From the NCBI RefSeq assembly GCF_000332995.1, contig NZ_BANS01000004.1, forward strand, positions 1 through 64,000: DNA of 64,000 bases. The letters are read 5' to 3'. A program made the position numbers and the translations under genes. The DNA comes from Gordonia amicalis NBRC 100051 = JCM 11271 (GTDB lineage: Bacteria; Actinomycetota; Actinomycetes; Mycobacteriales; Mycobacteriaceae). This document shows positions 48,780 to 57,897 of the stretch, piece by piece. The stretch's first letter is position 1. Each line of letters starts with the position of its first letter. The notes under the pieces were generated by a model. The model was not told the origin of the DNA, made no database searches, and saw only the letters and a list, made by a program, of their open reading frames with translations.

Positions 48780-50164
48780 TGACGACTCCGCTCGTCGCGC
48801 ACCTCACCGATTTCGTCGATGAGCTGCGTCGTCGCGGGATCGTCGTCGGGCCGTCGGCGCTGATCGACGCGGCGAGTGCGATGGAGGTGCTCGATCTGCT
48901 CGAGCGGTCCCGCCTCCGTGAGGGTCTGGCGACGACGCTGCTCGTCGACCATGCGCATCGAGGGGTTTTCGACCGTGTCTTCGACCTGTGGTTCCCGGTC
49001 GGCGCGGGAATGCGCACCGTCACCGAGGATCTGCCGCGCGACGAGGACGGAAACCTCGACGTCGAGGCGGTGCGGGACGCGCTGGCGGAGATGCTGGCCG
49101 ACGATGCGGCGGCCGGTGACGGGCGGCTCGAGCAGGCGATCGCGATGATCGTCGACGAACTGGGGCGCTACGGGTCGACGAAGGGCGAGGCCTTCTCGGC
49201 GTATCAGGCGATCTCCGCGGTCAACCCGCAGACGTTGATCGCCAAGATCGCCGCGGCGATGGCCGGTGGCGACGGTGCCCGACCGGGTACCGAGCCGCTG
49301 TACCGGCAAGCCGCGCGTCAGAAGGCCACCGACCTGCGGGCCGCGATCGAGCGTGAGACGCAGCGTCGGATGGCCGATCGCAACGGCCGGGACAAGGTCG
49401 GCGCGTATGCGGTGCCGCCCCTGCCGGAGAACGTCAACTTCCTCTCCGCGGGCGCCAAGGAGCAGGTGGAGATCCGCAAGACGATCGAGCCACTGGCCCG
49501 GTTGCTCGCCGCCAAGCTCGAGACGCGGCGGCGTCGTGCCCATCGCGGGGCGGTCGACGTGCGCAAGACACTGCGCGCGTCGATGTCCACTGGCGGCGTC
49601 CCGATCGAACTCAGTCACCGCAAGCCGCGTCCCGGACGCCCGGAGCTGATCGTCATCTGCGATGTGTCGGGGTCGGTCGCCGGGTTCAGCCAGTTCACGC
49701 TGCGGCTGGTATATGCACTGCGGCAACAGTTCTCGAAGGTACGGGTGTTCGCCTTCGTCGACACCGTCGACGAGGTCACCGACTTCTTCGACCATGGCGA
49801 AGAGGATTTCGGTGCTGCGATGCACCACATGATCTCGACCGCGCGGATCTCCACGCGCGACGGACATTCGGATTACGGCAACATGCTCGCCGGTTTCGTC
49901 GCCGACCACGTCGAGACGCTGACGCACCGGGGCGCCCTGTTGGTGCTCGGCGACGCGCGCAACAACTACCACGACGCGCACGCCGACGCGCTCGCGGAAC
50001 TGGTCGAACGCGCCCGGCACGCGTACTGGCTGAACCCCGAGGCCAAGGAGCACTGGGGAACCGGTGATTCGGTCGCCACCGACTACGCGGAGGTCATCGA
50101 CATGTTCGAATGCCGCAATGCGACGCAGCTGGGAACCGTCATCGCCGACCTGCTGCCGGTCTGA
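48779..50164 (+). CDS. VWA domain (CoxE-like) protein
   Basis: A 461-residue cytosolic protein with an N-terminal helical region and a C-terminal von Willebrand A domain. The metal-ion-dependent adhesion site begins DVSGSVAG (Asp295, Ser297, Ser299). It is the standard partner of the MoxR ATPase encoded immediately upstream (overlap TGATG). Family members help mature metalloenzymes; the client here is not apparent from the neighbours. Confidence 0.9.
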   Translation: MTTPLVAHLTDFVDELRRRGIVVGPSALIDAASAMEVLDLLERSRLREGLATTLLVDHAHRGVFDRVFDLWFPVGAGMRTVTEDLPRDEDGNLDVEAVRDALAEMLADDAAAGDGRLEQAIAMIVDELGRYGSTKGEAFSAYQAISAVNPQTLIAKIAAAMAGGDGARPGTEPLYRQAARQKATDLRAAIERETQRRMADRNGRDKVGAYAVPPLPENVNFLSAGAKEQVEIRKTIEPLARLLAAKLETRRRRAHRGAVDVRKTLRASMSTGGVPIELSHRKPRPGRPELIVICDVSGSVAGFSQFTLRLVYALRQQFSKVRVFAFVDTVDEVTDFFDHGEEDFGAAMHHMISTARISTRDGHSDYGNMLAGFVADHVETLTHRGALLVLGDARNNYHDAHADALAELVERARHAYWLNPEAKEHWGTGDSVATDYAEVIDMFECRNATQLGTVIADLLPV

Positions 50165-50180
50165 CCCGGCCGTCACCGCG

Positions 50181-50186
50181 TAGACT
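50181..50186 (+). promoter_or_regulatory. -10 element of nadD, leaderless
   Basis: TAGACT lies 8 bases before ATG 50195, only 16 bases after the VWA stop. Confidence 0.4.
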
Positions 50187-50194
50187 GACCGTCC

Positions 50195-50956
50195 ATGTCA
50201 ACCGACCGCCACCGCGCGCGCCGCATCGGCGTCATGGGTGGCACGTTCGATCCGATCCACAACGGGCACCTGGTGGCGGCCAGCGAGGTCGCCCACCGTT
50301 TCGAGCTGGACGAGGTGATCTTCGTCCCGACCGGGCGTCCGTGGCAGAAGCTGGGCGAGCACACGATGGTCAGCCCACCCGAGGACCGGTACCTGATGAC
50401 GGTCATCGCGACGGCGTCGAATCCGCAGTTCAGCGTGAGTCGCGTCGACATCGACCGTGACGGTGACACCTATACCGTGGACACGCTGCGTGATCTGCGG
50501 AAACAGCTGCCCGATGCGCAGCTGTACTTCATCACCGGGGCCGATGCGCTGGAGTCGATCCTGTCGTGGCAGGACTGGGAGGAACTGTTCGAGCTGGCGC
50601 GGTTCGTGGGTGTGAGCCGGCCGGGGTATGAGCTCGACGCCACGCATCTGGCGCAGCATCTCGCCCAGATGCCGGATGACACGCTGCACCTGCTGGAGAT
50701 CCCGGCGCTGGCGATCTCGTCGACCGAATGCCGCACGCGTGCGGCACAGAGACGACCGGTCTGGTACCTGGTGCCCGACGGCGTCGTGCAGTACATCGCC
50801 AAGAGGAAGCTGTATCGTGCGCCTCGGGCGTCGTCGCCCGGGGTGTCCGCGCCGGGAGCGGAGCGAGCGGGCGGTAATGATCCTGCGCCGGGAGCGGAGC
50901 GAGCGGGCAGAGTTGATCCTGCGCCGGGAGCGCCTGCGGCCTCGGCCGGTAAGTGA
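50195..50956 (+). CDS. nadD: Nicotinate-nucleotide adenylyltransferase
   Basis: NadD adenylylates nicotinate mononucleotide in NAD synthesis. Motifs: [11 protein letters not shown] (15-25) and ISSTECRTR near the C-terminal end of the catalytic domain. The core ends near residue 214; about 40 further residues form a low-complexity tail of 12-residue units ([31 protein letters not shown]). The tail arises from a 36-bp DNA repeat and is probably non-functional. It starts the nadD-rsfS-gpgP-octT cluster (Rv2421c-Rv2418c order). Confidence 0.95.
   Translation: MSTDRHRARRIGVMGGTFDPIHNGHLVAASEVAHRFELDEVIFVPTGRPWQKLGEHTMVSPPEDRYLMTVIATASNPQFSVSRVDIDRDGDTYTVDTLRDLRKQLPDAQLYFITGADALESILSWQDWEELFELARFVGVSRPGYELDATHLAQHLAQMPDDTLHLLEIPALAISSTECRTRAAQRRPVWYLVPDGVVQYIAKRKLYRAPRASSPGVSAPGAERAGGNDPAPGAERAGRVDPAPGAPAASAGK
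50851..50935 (+). repeat. 36-bp tandem repeat inside nadD
   Basis: Units start at 50851, 50887 and 50923 (third partial). The period is a multiple of three, so the frame is kept. The core GGGAGCGGAGCGAGCGGG is similar in composition to the dispersed repeat family at 1.9 kb and 60.6 kb. Confidence 0.85.
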
Positions 50957-50974
50957 ATTTTCGAGAGGACTTGT

Positions 50975-51337
50975 GTGACTGCGTCAGCTGAAGCGTTGGA
51001 GATGGCCAAGGTGGCTGCTCTGGCGGCCGCGGAGAAGCTCGCCCATGAGGTGACCGTGATCGATGTGTCGGAACAGTTGGTGATCACCGACGCCTTCGTC
51101 ATCGCGTCGGCGGACAACGAGCGACAGGTCAATGCGATCGTCGACGAGGTCGAGGAGAAGTTGCGGGAGGCCGGGCACAAGCCGCTGCGCCGCGAGGGTA
51201 CCCGTGAGGGCCGGTGGGCTCTGCTCGACTACGCCGACATCGTGGTGCACATCCAGCACACCGACGAACGACGCTTCTACGCACTGGAGAGTCTGTGGAA
51301 GGACTGTCCGGTGGTCGAGGTGGAAGGGCTTTCGTGA
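50975..51337 (+). CDS. rsfS: Ribosomal silencing factor RsfS
   Basis: A 120-residue RsfS/Iojap protein (QLVITDAFVIASADNERQVNAI, RREGTREGRWALLDYADIVVHI). It binds ribosomal protein L14 and blocks subunit joining when nutrients are low. GTG 50975 follows GAGAGGA. Its stop overlaps gpgP in GTGA. Confidence 0.96.
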   Translation: MTASAEALEMAKVAALAAAEKLAHEVTVIDVSEQLVITDAFVIASADNERQVNAIVDEVEEKLREAGHKPLRREGTREGRWALLDYADIVVHIQHTDERRFYALESLWKDCPVVEVEGLS

Positions 51338-52047
51338 GCGGCGGTCCCGACAATCACGACACCTCGGTCGAGCGCCTGACCCCGGTCGTCCGGCGCCTGA
51401 TCCTGTTGCGTCACGGGCAGACCGAGTACAACGCGGGCAGCCGCATGCAAGGCCAGCTCGACACCGACCTCTCCGAGCTTGGTGTGCGGCAGGCGAATTC
51501 GGCTGCCATCGAACTGGCCAAGCGGCAGCCCCTGGTGATCTGGTCGTCGGATCTGAAGCGTGCACGGGAGACCGCGGAGGCGCTGGCGCAGCGCACCGGG
51601 CTCTCGGTGACAGTCGACCAGCGCCTCCGTGAGACCCATCTCGGCGAGTGGCAGGGTCTCACCCATCTCGACGTGGACGCGGCGATGCCGGGAGCGCGTG
51701 TGGTGTGGCGCGACGACGCGACGTGGACGCCGCCGGGTGGCGAGAGCCGCGTCGACGTGGCGAAGCGTTCCACCCCGCTGGTGGACGAGCTGATCGAGCA
51801 GCTGCCGGAATGGGGCGTGGGTGACAACCCCGAGGCTCCGGTCGTGCTGGTGGCCCACGGCGGGGTGATCGCGGCGATGACCGCTGCGCTGCTCGGACTG
51901 CCGGTGGACAACTGGCCGGTTTTCGGTGGGTTGGCGAACACCAGCTGGGTTCAGCTGTCCGGGCACGGCATGCCCGGCGAGCTCCCGCGCTGGCGTCTCG
52001 ACGTGTGGAATGCGTCGGCCGAGGACTCCGATCCAGCCGTGCAGTGA
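51334..52047 (+). CDS. gpgP: Glucosyl-3-phosphoglycerate phosphatase
   Basis: A 237-residue histidine phosphatase: LRHGQTEYN (catalytic His27), second His in VLVAHGGVIAAMTAAL. The Rv2419c orthologue GpgP dephosphorylates glucosyl-3-phosphoglycerate, the second step toward the methylglucose lipopolysaccharides that regulate fatty-acid synthesis in mycobacteria. Assignment from the generic phosphoglycerate-mutase family rests on synteny with octT. It overlaps both neighbours by 4 bases. Confidence 0.85.
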   Translation: MSGGPDNHDTSVERLTPVVRRLILLRHGQTEYNAGSRMQGQLDTDLSELGVRQANSAAIELAKRQPLVIWSSDLKRARETAEALAQRTGLSVTVDQRLRETHLGEWQGLTHLDVDAAMPGARVVWRDDATWTPPGGESRVDVAKRSTPLVDELIEQLPEWGVGDNPEAPVVLVAHGGVIAAMTAALLGLPVDNWPVFGGLANTSWVQLSGHGMPGELPRWRLDVWNASAEDSDPAVQ

Positions 52048-52793
52048 CCGATCCGGCTCTCGATGCCCCTGCGGGGGAGCGCTGTGTACTGGTCCTGTCC
52101 GACTCGCTGGCCTACTACGGCCCGGTCGGCGGGCTGCCCGCGGACGATCCGCGGATCTGGCCGTCGCTGGTCGGCGCCGACGTCGGTCTGCCCGTGCGGT
52201 TGTTCGGCCGGATCGGCTGGACGAGCCGCGATGTGTGGTGGGCGCTGACCCAGGACCCGAACATCTGGGCCACGGTGCCGCATGCCGACGTCGTCGTGCT
52301 GGCATTCGGGGGGATGGACACGCTGCCCTCGCCGCTGCCGACCGCGCTGCGGGAGCAGATCCGATATGTGCGGCCGAATCGGTTGCGGCAGTTGGTGCGG
52401 AACGCGTATTCATGGGTGCAGCCGCGCGGCTCGCGTCTGGGCTGGCCGCTGGCGTTGCCGCCGAAGGTGACCGTCGAATACCTGGACAAGATCCGAGAGG
52501 CCCTCACACAGCTACGCCCGGAGCTGCCGATCGTCGTGTGTCTGCCACCGACCCATCGCAGCCCGTATTACGGCTACGTCCACACGGGTCGTATCCCGAC
52601 GACGGCGGCGATCGCGCGGTGGGCGAAGAGACACGGGTTGCCCTGCGTTGACTTCTACCCGGTGACCCGGGACGCGTTCGACGATCCGGCCGCGGAGATG
52701 AACCCGGACGGCATCCACTGGGGCTTCTCGTGCCATCGCCGGATCGCCGATGCGGTGGCGCCGGTGGTCGAGAAGAGCCGCGCGAACCGATAG
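52044..52793 (+). CDS. octT: SGNH hydrolase, octanoyltransferase OctT-like
   Basis: A 249-residue SGNH-fold protein: nucleophile block VLVLSDSLAYYG (Ser21) and C-terminal catalytic DGIHWGF. Rv2418c (OctT) transfers octanoate to diglucosylglycerate in methylglucose lipopolysaccharide synthesis; the conserved gpgP-octT order supports the same role. The GTG start overlaps the gpgP stop. An alternative start at 52005 lies inside gpgP and is less likely. Confidence 0.83.
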   Translation: MTDPALDAPAGERCVLVLSDSLAYYGPVGGLPADDPRIWPSLVGADVGLPVRLFGRIGWTSRDVWWALTQDPNIWATVPHADVVVLAFGGMDTLPSPLPTALREQIRYVRPNRLRQLVRNAYSWVQPRGSRLGWPLALPPKVTVEYLDKIREALTQLRPELPIVVCLPPTHRSPYYGYVHTGRIPTTAAIARWAKRHGLPCVDFYPVTRDAFDDPAAEMNPDGIHWGFSCHRRIADAVAPVVEKSRANR

Positions 52794-52840
52794 TCGACGG
52801 ACGCCACGACTCCCGTGTGAGGTCGGGCCGGTGAACCGGC

Positions 52841-52846
52841 TAACGT
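52841..52846 (+). promoter_or_regulatory. -10 element of degV, leaderless
   Basis: TAACGT lies 6 bases before GTG 52853. Confidence 0.4.
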
Positions 52847-52852
52847 AGACGG

Positions 52853-53713
52853 GTGCCTGTCGTCGTAGTCACAGATTCCTCTTCTCGGTTGCCGGAGTCG
52901 GTCACCGAGCATTACGGGATCCGGCAGGTGCCGCTGCACGTGACGGTCGAGGACAAGGACTACCGCGAGGGCATCGACCCCATTCCGGAGGATGTCGTCT
53001 CGATGCCCGGCGTGACCACGTCTGGAGCTAATCCCGCCGAACTCACCGAGTACTTCGAATCCGCGCTGGAGGCCAGCGAGGGAGCGGGTGTGGTGAGCGT
53101 GCACATGTCCCGGAGATTGTCCGGCACCTGGGGTTCGGCACGGCTGGCGGCGGAGAAGTTCTCTGGGCAGGTCCGCATCGTCGATTCCCGATCTGTCGGT
53201 CTCGCAGTGGGTTTGACCGCCATCGCCGCGGCCCAGGCGGCCGCCGGTGGGGCCGACCGCGACCGCGTCTACGAGTCCGCGATCCGGCAGGCCGCGACGG
53301 TGGACTCACTGCTGTGCGTACAGCAGCTCGACAACCTGCGTCAGAGTGGCCGGATCTCCGCGGCCGGAAGACTCTTCGGGTCGGCGCTGTCGATCAAGCC
53401 GATCCTGCACATGGTCGACGGCACGCTCCAGCTCAAGGAACGCCATCGCACGTTCTCCAAGGCGCTCGACAAGATGGTCGGCGCCGCGGTCGAGTCGGCG
53501 GGAGGTCGCGCGGTCACCGTCGGAGTGCAGCACTGCGAGACCCCGGACGTCGCGGCCGAACTTCTCGCCACCCTGCGCAACCGGCTGCGGATGGTGACCT
53601 CCGAGCTGACCGTCGACCTCGGGCCGATCCTCGGTTCCCACGTGGGTCCCGGGGCGGTGGGCGTCGTCATCGCGTCGCATCTCGAACCGATCGAAGGGCT
53701 CGAGGAGGGCTGA
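52853..53713 (+). CDS. DegV family fatty-acid-binding protein (FakB candidate)
   Basis: A 286-residue DegV protein: VVVTDSSSRLPE, GVTTSGANPAEL (Thr/Ser that bind the fatty-acid carboxylate), VSVHMSRRLSGTWGSA and IKPILHMVDGTLQ. DegV proteins hold a fatty acid for phosphorylation by FakA; a FakA/DAK2 gene is at 37.3 kb in this window. Order matches Rv2417c. In M. tuberculosis eis (Rv2416c) follows; here it is missing. Confidence 0.9.
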   Translation: MPVVVVTDSSSRLPESVTEHYGIRQVPLHVTVEDKDYREGIDPIPEDVVSMPGVTTSGANPAELTEYFESALEASEGAGVVSVHMSRRLSGTWGSARLAAEKFSGQVRIVDSRSVGLAVGLTAIAAAQAAAGGADRDRVYESAIRQAATVDSLLCVQQLDNLRQSGRISAAGRLFGSALSIKPILHMVDGTLQLKERHRTFSKALDKMVGAAVESAGGRAVTVGVQHCETPDVAAELLATLRNRLRMVTSELTVDLGPILGSHVGPGAVGVVIASHLEPIEGLEEG

Positions 53714-53802
53714 CGGCGCCCGTTTCCTGTCGACAGCCGCGCTCCTGTCCACAGATCTCGTGGTCGGCGTCCACAGCTCACGTGATCGGTTCTGAACACC
53801 CC

Positions 53803-53808
53803 TAGCGT
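53803..53808 (+). promoter_or_regulatory. -10 element of comEA, leaderless
   Basis: TAGCGT lies 8 bases before ATG 53817. Confidence 0.4.
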
Positions 53809-53816
53809 GTGACGCC

Positions 53817-54818
53817 ATGAGCGCATCAGGACGGCGGAATCCGCTGGACCGGTTGGGGCCGGTCGTCGAGCGGCCGGCGAGCCGGGACGACTTGTCGCCG
53901 GCCGCGGCCGGCTCCGACCCACCGCCGGGTGCCGGTGACCCTGCCGCGGCAGCCGTGGCGGTCGAGGAGCCCGAGCATCCGGGGTGGGGGATCGGTGGGA
54001 TGCCGACGTGGCTGGATGCGCCGCCGCCCACGTCGCCGACGCGTGGGCATTTCGACGATGTGCTCGACCCCGACGACGATCGGTCGGGTGAGGACCGGGA
54101 CGAGGACGAGGATCCCGTTCCGCGCCGACGCTTCGCCGTGGCACCGCCCGCGGCGATCGCGTTGATCGCGGTCGGGGTGATCGCCTGTGTCGTGGCCGGA
54201 TTCGGACTGTTCCGCGGAACGGATTCCGCACCAGTCGTGGATTTCGGCGCGACGGCCGGTTCGTCGTCGATGCCGGATGCATCGGTGCCTCCGGTCAGCG
54301 CGCCACCGAGTACGACGCCGGCCCGGTTGGTGGTGAGCGTCGTCGGACTGGTGAACAGACCCGGACTGGTGCGTCTCGCTCCGGGAGCCAGGGTCGCCGA
54401 GGCGATCGACCAGGCCGGTGGGCCGCGCAAGGGCGCGGACCTCTTGTCGCTCAATCTCGCTCGGATTCTGCGCGACGGAGATCAGATCCTCGTCGGTTAT
54501 GCCGCCGGCGAGGGGCAGATGTCGCTGCGTAGTGCGGTGGTCGGAGCCGAAGGTGGTGTGCCTGCACCGGGCCCGTCGGTCGGGCGGGGAAGTCCGCCAC
54601 CGGCATCGTCGGCTGCCGAACCGGGCGGCCGGGTCAACCTCAACACGGCGACCGAGGCCGAGCTGGATGCGCTCCCCGGCGTCGGTCCGGTGACGGCGAA
54701 GGCGATCCTCGACTGGCGAGAACGCAACGGCCGCTTCACATCTGTGGACCAGCTCGCCGAAGTCGACGGGATCGGTCCGGCCCGGCTGGCGAAGCTGGTG
54801 AACCTCGTGACGGTCTGA
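53817..54818 (+). CDS. comEA: ComEA-like DNA-binding membrane protein
   Basis: A 333-residue protein: long acidic/Pro-rich cytosolic N-terminus (1-108), one membrane helix (about 110-133), an SLBB domain (VVGLVNRPGLVRLAPGARV) and a C-terminal helix-hairpin-helix pair (RVNLNTATEAELDALPGVG, VDGIGPARLAKLV). ComEA binds DNA outside the membrane during uptake. It is followed after 4 bp by comEC. Whether this lineage is naturally competent is unknown. Confidence 0.92.
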   Translation: MSASGRRNPLDRLGPVVERPASRDDLSPAAAGSDPPPGAGDPAAAAVAVEEPEHPGWGIGGMPTWLDAPPPTSPTRGHFDDVLDPDDDRSGEDRDEDEDPVPRRRFAVAPPAAIALIAVGVIACVVAGFGLFRGTDSAPVVDFGATAGSSSMPDASVPPVSAPPSTTPARLVVSVVGLVNRPGLVRLAPGARVAEAIDQAGGPRKGADLLSLNLARILRDGDQILVGYAAGEGQMSLRSAVVGAEGGVPAPGPSVGRGSPPPASSAAEPGGRVNLNTATEAELDALPGVGPVTAKAILDWRERNGRFTSVDQLAEVDGIGPARLAKLVNLVTV

Positions 54819-54822
54819 GGCG

Positions 54823-56235
54823 ATGGACTTCCGGCTGCTGGTGCCGGCGGTGATGGTGTGGTCGGTGACGGCGTGCGGGCTGGTGGCCCCGGTCGGTGTC
54901 GGCGTCGGCGTCGCGATCGTCTCGGCGGTGGTGGCCCTCGCCGGGGTGCTGGCATGCGGTGCTCACCGGCTCGGCTGGGAGGCGGTGGGGCTGGTCGTCG
55001 TAGGAGCGGGTTTGGCCGCGGCTTGTGCGACATCCCTCTCGCTCCGGCAGGAGGCCCGTGCCGATCATCCGCTGTCGCATGTGTCGGGGAAGGCGACGGT
55101 GGTCATGACTCTTCGCAGCGATCCGTTGCCGATCGGCCCGACGGGGCAGGGACGCATCCGCGCGCGCGTCGACGTCGAACAGATCGGTACCGAGCGGGTC
55201 TCGACCGCGCCGGCAGACCTTCGTGGTGCAACGCAGGCATGGGCGGGGTTGCTGCCCGGTCAACGAGTCGTCGCCGTCGTGAAGGTGCGGCCACCACCGG
55301 ACCGAACTCTTCTCGTCGCGTCCCTCACCGCGTCTTCCCCGAAGCTCGTCGGCGGACCGCCCGCGTACCAGACCGTCGCGGGATCGATCCGGCAACGCCT
55401 ACAACTGGTGGCGACCCGCGCCCTCGGTCCGGAGGCCGCGGGTCTGCTGCCGGGGCTCGTGCTCGGCGACGAGAGCGGGGTGGACGAGGGACTGCGCGAT
55501 GACTTCCGGGCCGCGGGCCTGAGCCATCTCACCGCGGTGTCCGGAGCGAATTTCGCGATCGTCTGCGGCGCAGCGCTTCTCATCGTCCGCAGCATCGGGG
55601 TGCCGCCGCGCTCGTCGGCGATCGTCGGCCTCGTGGTGATCGTCGGTTTCGTGATGCTCGTCCGGCCGACACCCAGCGTGTTGCGCGCGGCGCTGATGGG
55701 TGGGGTCGGGGTGTTGGCTCTGTTCGCGTCGCGACGCTCGCAGTCGCTGCCTGCTCTGGGGGCCGCAGTGATCGGCGGTCTGCTGTGGTGGCCGGAGTTG
55801 GCGCTGCAGCCGGGCTTTGCGCTGTCGGTGGCGGCCACCTGCGCCATCGTGCTGTGGGCGCCTCGTCTCCGGGATCGGTTGCGGGCGTGGCGTTGTCCGC
55901 CGGGATTGGCGGAGGTGATCGCGATGGCGGTCACCGCGCAGGTGGTGACCGCACCGATCGTCGTGCTGGTGACCGGTCAGCTGTCCGTGGTCGGGATCGT
56001 GGCCAACCTCCTCGTCGCACCCGTGGTCGCGATCATCAGCGTCGTCGGTACCGCTGCCGCCCTCATCGGTGCGATCGGTCCGCCCGACGGCCTCGGTGCC
56101 GGGATCGCCGAACTCTTGGTCCGAGCTCTGGGGCCGGAACTGTGGTGGATGATCTGGTGCGCGCACACCTTCGGCGGGCCGGGGTGGGCGAGTGTGGAGG
56201 TGCTGGGGTGGGCGAGTGTGGAGGTGCTGGGGTGA
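54823..56235 (+). CDS. comEC: ComEC/Rec2 family membrane channel
   Basis: A 470-residue membrane protein with an N-terminal pair of helices, a periplasmic OB-like domain (about 80-170) and the competence channel core LSHLTAVSGANFAIV. The C-terminal metallo-beta-lactamase nuclease domain of Gram-positive ComEC is absent, as in mycobacteria. The last 17 residues are a duplicated octapeptide GWASVEVL from two 24-bp repeats just before the stop, probably recent slippage. It is the putative DNA channel paired with comEA. Confidence 0.92.
   Translation: MDFRLLVPAVMVWSVTACGLVAPVGVGVGVAIVSAVVALAGVLACGAHRLGWEAVGLVVVGAGLAAACATSLSLRQEARADHPLSHVSGKATVVMTLRSDPLPIGPTGQGRIRARVDVEQIGTERVSTAPADLRGATQAWAGLLPGQRVVAVVKVRPPPDRTLLVASLTASSPKLVGGPPAYQTVAGSIRQRLQLVATRALGPEAAGLLPGLVLGDESGVDEGLRDDFRAAGLSHLTAVSGANFAIVCGAALLIVRSIGVPPRSSAIVGLVVIVGFVMLVRPTPSVLRAALMGGVGVLALFASRRSQSLPALGAAVIGGLLWWPELALQPGFALSVAATCAIVLWAPRLRDRLRAWRCPPGLAEVIAMAVTAQVVTAPIVVLVTGQLSVVGIVANLLVAPVVAIISVVGTAAALIGAIGPPDGLGAGIAELLVRALGPELWWMIWCAHTFGGPGWASVEVLGWASVEVLG
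56181..56228 (+). repeat. 24-bp tandem duplication at the comEC 3' end
   Basis: Two identical 24-bp units, 56181-56204 and 56205-56228, in frame, encoding GWASVEVL twice before the final Gly and stop. Confidence 0.95.
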
Positions 56236-56294
56236 GGGGAAGATGAGGCAGATGCCCCACGCGGGTGAGGCGTATGGCGGACGACTCTGGGGTC

Positions 56295-57041
56295 ATGAAC
56301 ACACGAACACCCCGAGAGGTCGTCACCGATGTCCGCGCTCACCCGCGACTCGCTGACGGCGACGATGAACGTTTCGCCGGATACGGCGTCATGGGCCTGC
56401 CGTTCAGGTCGGGCCACTATCTGGCCCTGCGTGACATGATCGCCAGTTCCATCGGTCCGGCGTACCGGTCCGTATGGCACCGAGATCCGAACGGACACTG
56501 GACGATCTATACGACAACAGAACCCGGGCGGAGCTGCCCGCGGTATTTCGATGCGGACGCGACGACCCGTCAGGTTCCGGCGATCGATGTCGGGTGGGCC
56601 GATGACCACACGTTCGAGGTGACACTCGGCAACACCCTCACCTGGCAGATCGAGCTGACCTCGTCACCCACGACGCGCGTGATGACAGCGCTGAGCGGTG
56701 CGACGCCCGCAGCAGCGTGGCGCAGCCGGGCGGTGCTGCACGCGGTGGGACCGATGGCAACCATCATGCTGCGTGCCGGCCGAGTCCGGATGTGTGCACG
56801 GACCCCCAACGGGCCCGAGTTCCGGGGAACACCTCTGTACATCTGGCGCGTCGCCGACAGCCGGGCATCGCTCGACGGCGAGACTCTCGGTGCTCCCGCA
56901 CCACTCGACGAGCAGGTCCGGATCGGCGACATCCCGCTTCCGCAACGCGGTCTGTTCTTCGTCGGACGATCGGCGTTCGACACTCCGAGCACCATCACGA
57001 CCGACCCGGACTCACTTCACCACACGGGAGCAGTGCGATGA
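56295..57041 (+). CDS. Conserved hypothetical protein, cytosolic
   Basis: A 248-residue protein of no recognised family. It has no signal peptide or membrane helix. Readable blocks are FAGYGVMGLPFRSGHYLALRD, SVWHRDPNGHWTIYT, EVTLGNTLTWQIELTSSPTTR and GRVRMCARTPNGPEF, suggesting a mostly beta-strand fold, perhaps lipocalin-like; this is a guess. ATG 56295 is chosen over 56265, where no ribosome site is seen. It overlaps the methyltransferase-like gene by 4 bases (ATGA), so the two are coupled and probably act together. Confidence 0.7.
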   Translation: MNTRTPREVVTDVRAHPRLADGDDERFAGYGVMGLPFRSGHYLALRDMIASSIGPAYRSVWHRDPNGHWTIYTTTEPGRSCPRYFDADATTRQVPAIDVGWADDHTFEVTLGNTLTWQIELTSSPTTRVMTALSGATPAAAWRSRAVLHAVGPMATIMLRAGRVRMCARTPNGPEFRGTPLYIWRVADSRASLDGETLGAPAPLDEQVRIGDIPLPQRGLFFVGRSAFDTPSTITTDPDSLHHTGAVR

Positions 57042-57865
57042 CCACCACCGAAACCGGCGCTACGACAGGAGTTCTCGTCCGCCTCGGATACCTCGCCTAC
57101 GGTGTGATCGCCTACGTTGCCTTCCTGATCGCGTTCCTGTGGGCGATCGCCTTCGTCGAGAATGCCTCGATCGTCGTCGGAGGCGTCGAGATCGTCCCGC
57201 GGACCGTCGATCGGAGCGGACCGTCGACGGGAGTGGCCCTGGCGGTGGTGATCGACCTGGCCTTGCTGACCTTGTTCGCCGCGCAGCACAGCGTGATGGC
57301 GCGCGAAGGTTTCAAGAAGAGGTGGACCAGGATCGTGCCCACCCCGATCGAACGCAGCACCTACGTGCTGGCGGCGACCGCCTGTCTCGCCGCACTCCTG
57401 TGGTGGTGGCATCCGGTCACGGCCACCATCTGGGATGTCTCGGCGCCGATTGCGCGGGCGCTTCTCGTCGGGGTGTCCGTGTTCGGCTGGCTTCTCGTCC
57501 TCACCTCGACGTTCCTCATCAACCACTTCGACCTGTTCGGGCTGCGGCAGGTGGTCGCCAATGCGCGCCGGCGTCCGCTCCCGCCATATCGGTTCATCAC
57601 ACCCCTCTGGTACGGGGTCGTGCGTCATCCGATCTATCTGGGCTTCGTGATCGCCTTCTGGGTGACGCCGACGATGACCGTCGGGCACCTTCTGTTCGCC
57701 TGCGCGACAACCGGTTACATCTTCGTCGGCATACATCTCGAGGAACGGGACCTGATCCGGGCCTTCGGGAACGACTACGTCGAATACCGCCGTCGCGTGC
57801 CGATGCTGCTGCCGGGGTTGCGTACACGTCGGACGTCGCACCCGGTGCACGTGCCGGTCAGCTGA
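57038..57865 (+). CDS. Methanethiol S-methyltransferase-like (MddA/NnrU) membrane protein
   Basis: A 275-residue inner-membrane protein with about six helices of the NnrU/isoprenylcysteine methyltransferase type. The C-terminal SAM-binding signature is present: RHPIYLGFVIAFWVTPTMTV, then FVGIHLEERDLIRAFGNDY. The blocks INHFDLFGLRQV and TPTMTVGHLLFA are those of MddA, which methylates methanethiol to dimethyl sulfide. Substrate assignment rests on similarity recalled by eye. It is translationally coupled to the preceding unknown gene. The cassette interrupts the comEC-holA order. Confidence 0.7.
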   Translation: MTTTETGATTGVLVRLGYLAYGVIAYVAFLIAFLWAIAFVENASIVVGGVEIVPRTVDRSGPSTGVALAVVIDLALLTLFAAQHSVMAREGFKKRWTRIVPTPIERSTYVLAATACLAALLWWWHPVTATIWDVSAPIARALLVGVSVFGWLLVLTSTFLINHFDLFGLRQVVANARRRPLPPYRFITPLWYGVVRHPIYLGFVIAFWVTPTMTVGHLLFACATTGYIFVGIHLEERDLIRAFGNDYVEYRRRVPMLLPGLRTRRTSHPVHVPVS

Positions 57866-57897
57866 CACCCGGGCCGAAGAGCGCGACAATGAACGCC

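Noticed and set aside
48470-50176. Minus-strand 568-codon open frame opposite the VWA gene
   Set aside because: Antisense shadow of a gene with an intact metal-ion adhesion motif; no ribosome site or recognisable domain.
53735-53790. DnaA boxes or replication origin
   Set aside because: Two TGTCCACAG/CGTCCACAG sequences resemble half of a DnaA box, but there is no AT-rich element or cluster and no dnaA or dnaN.
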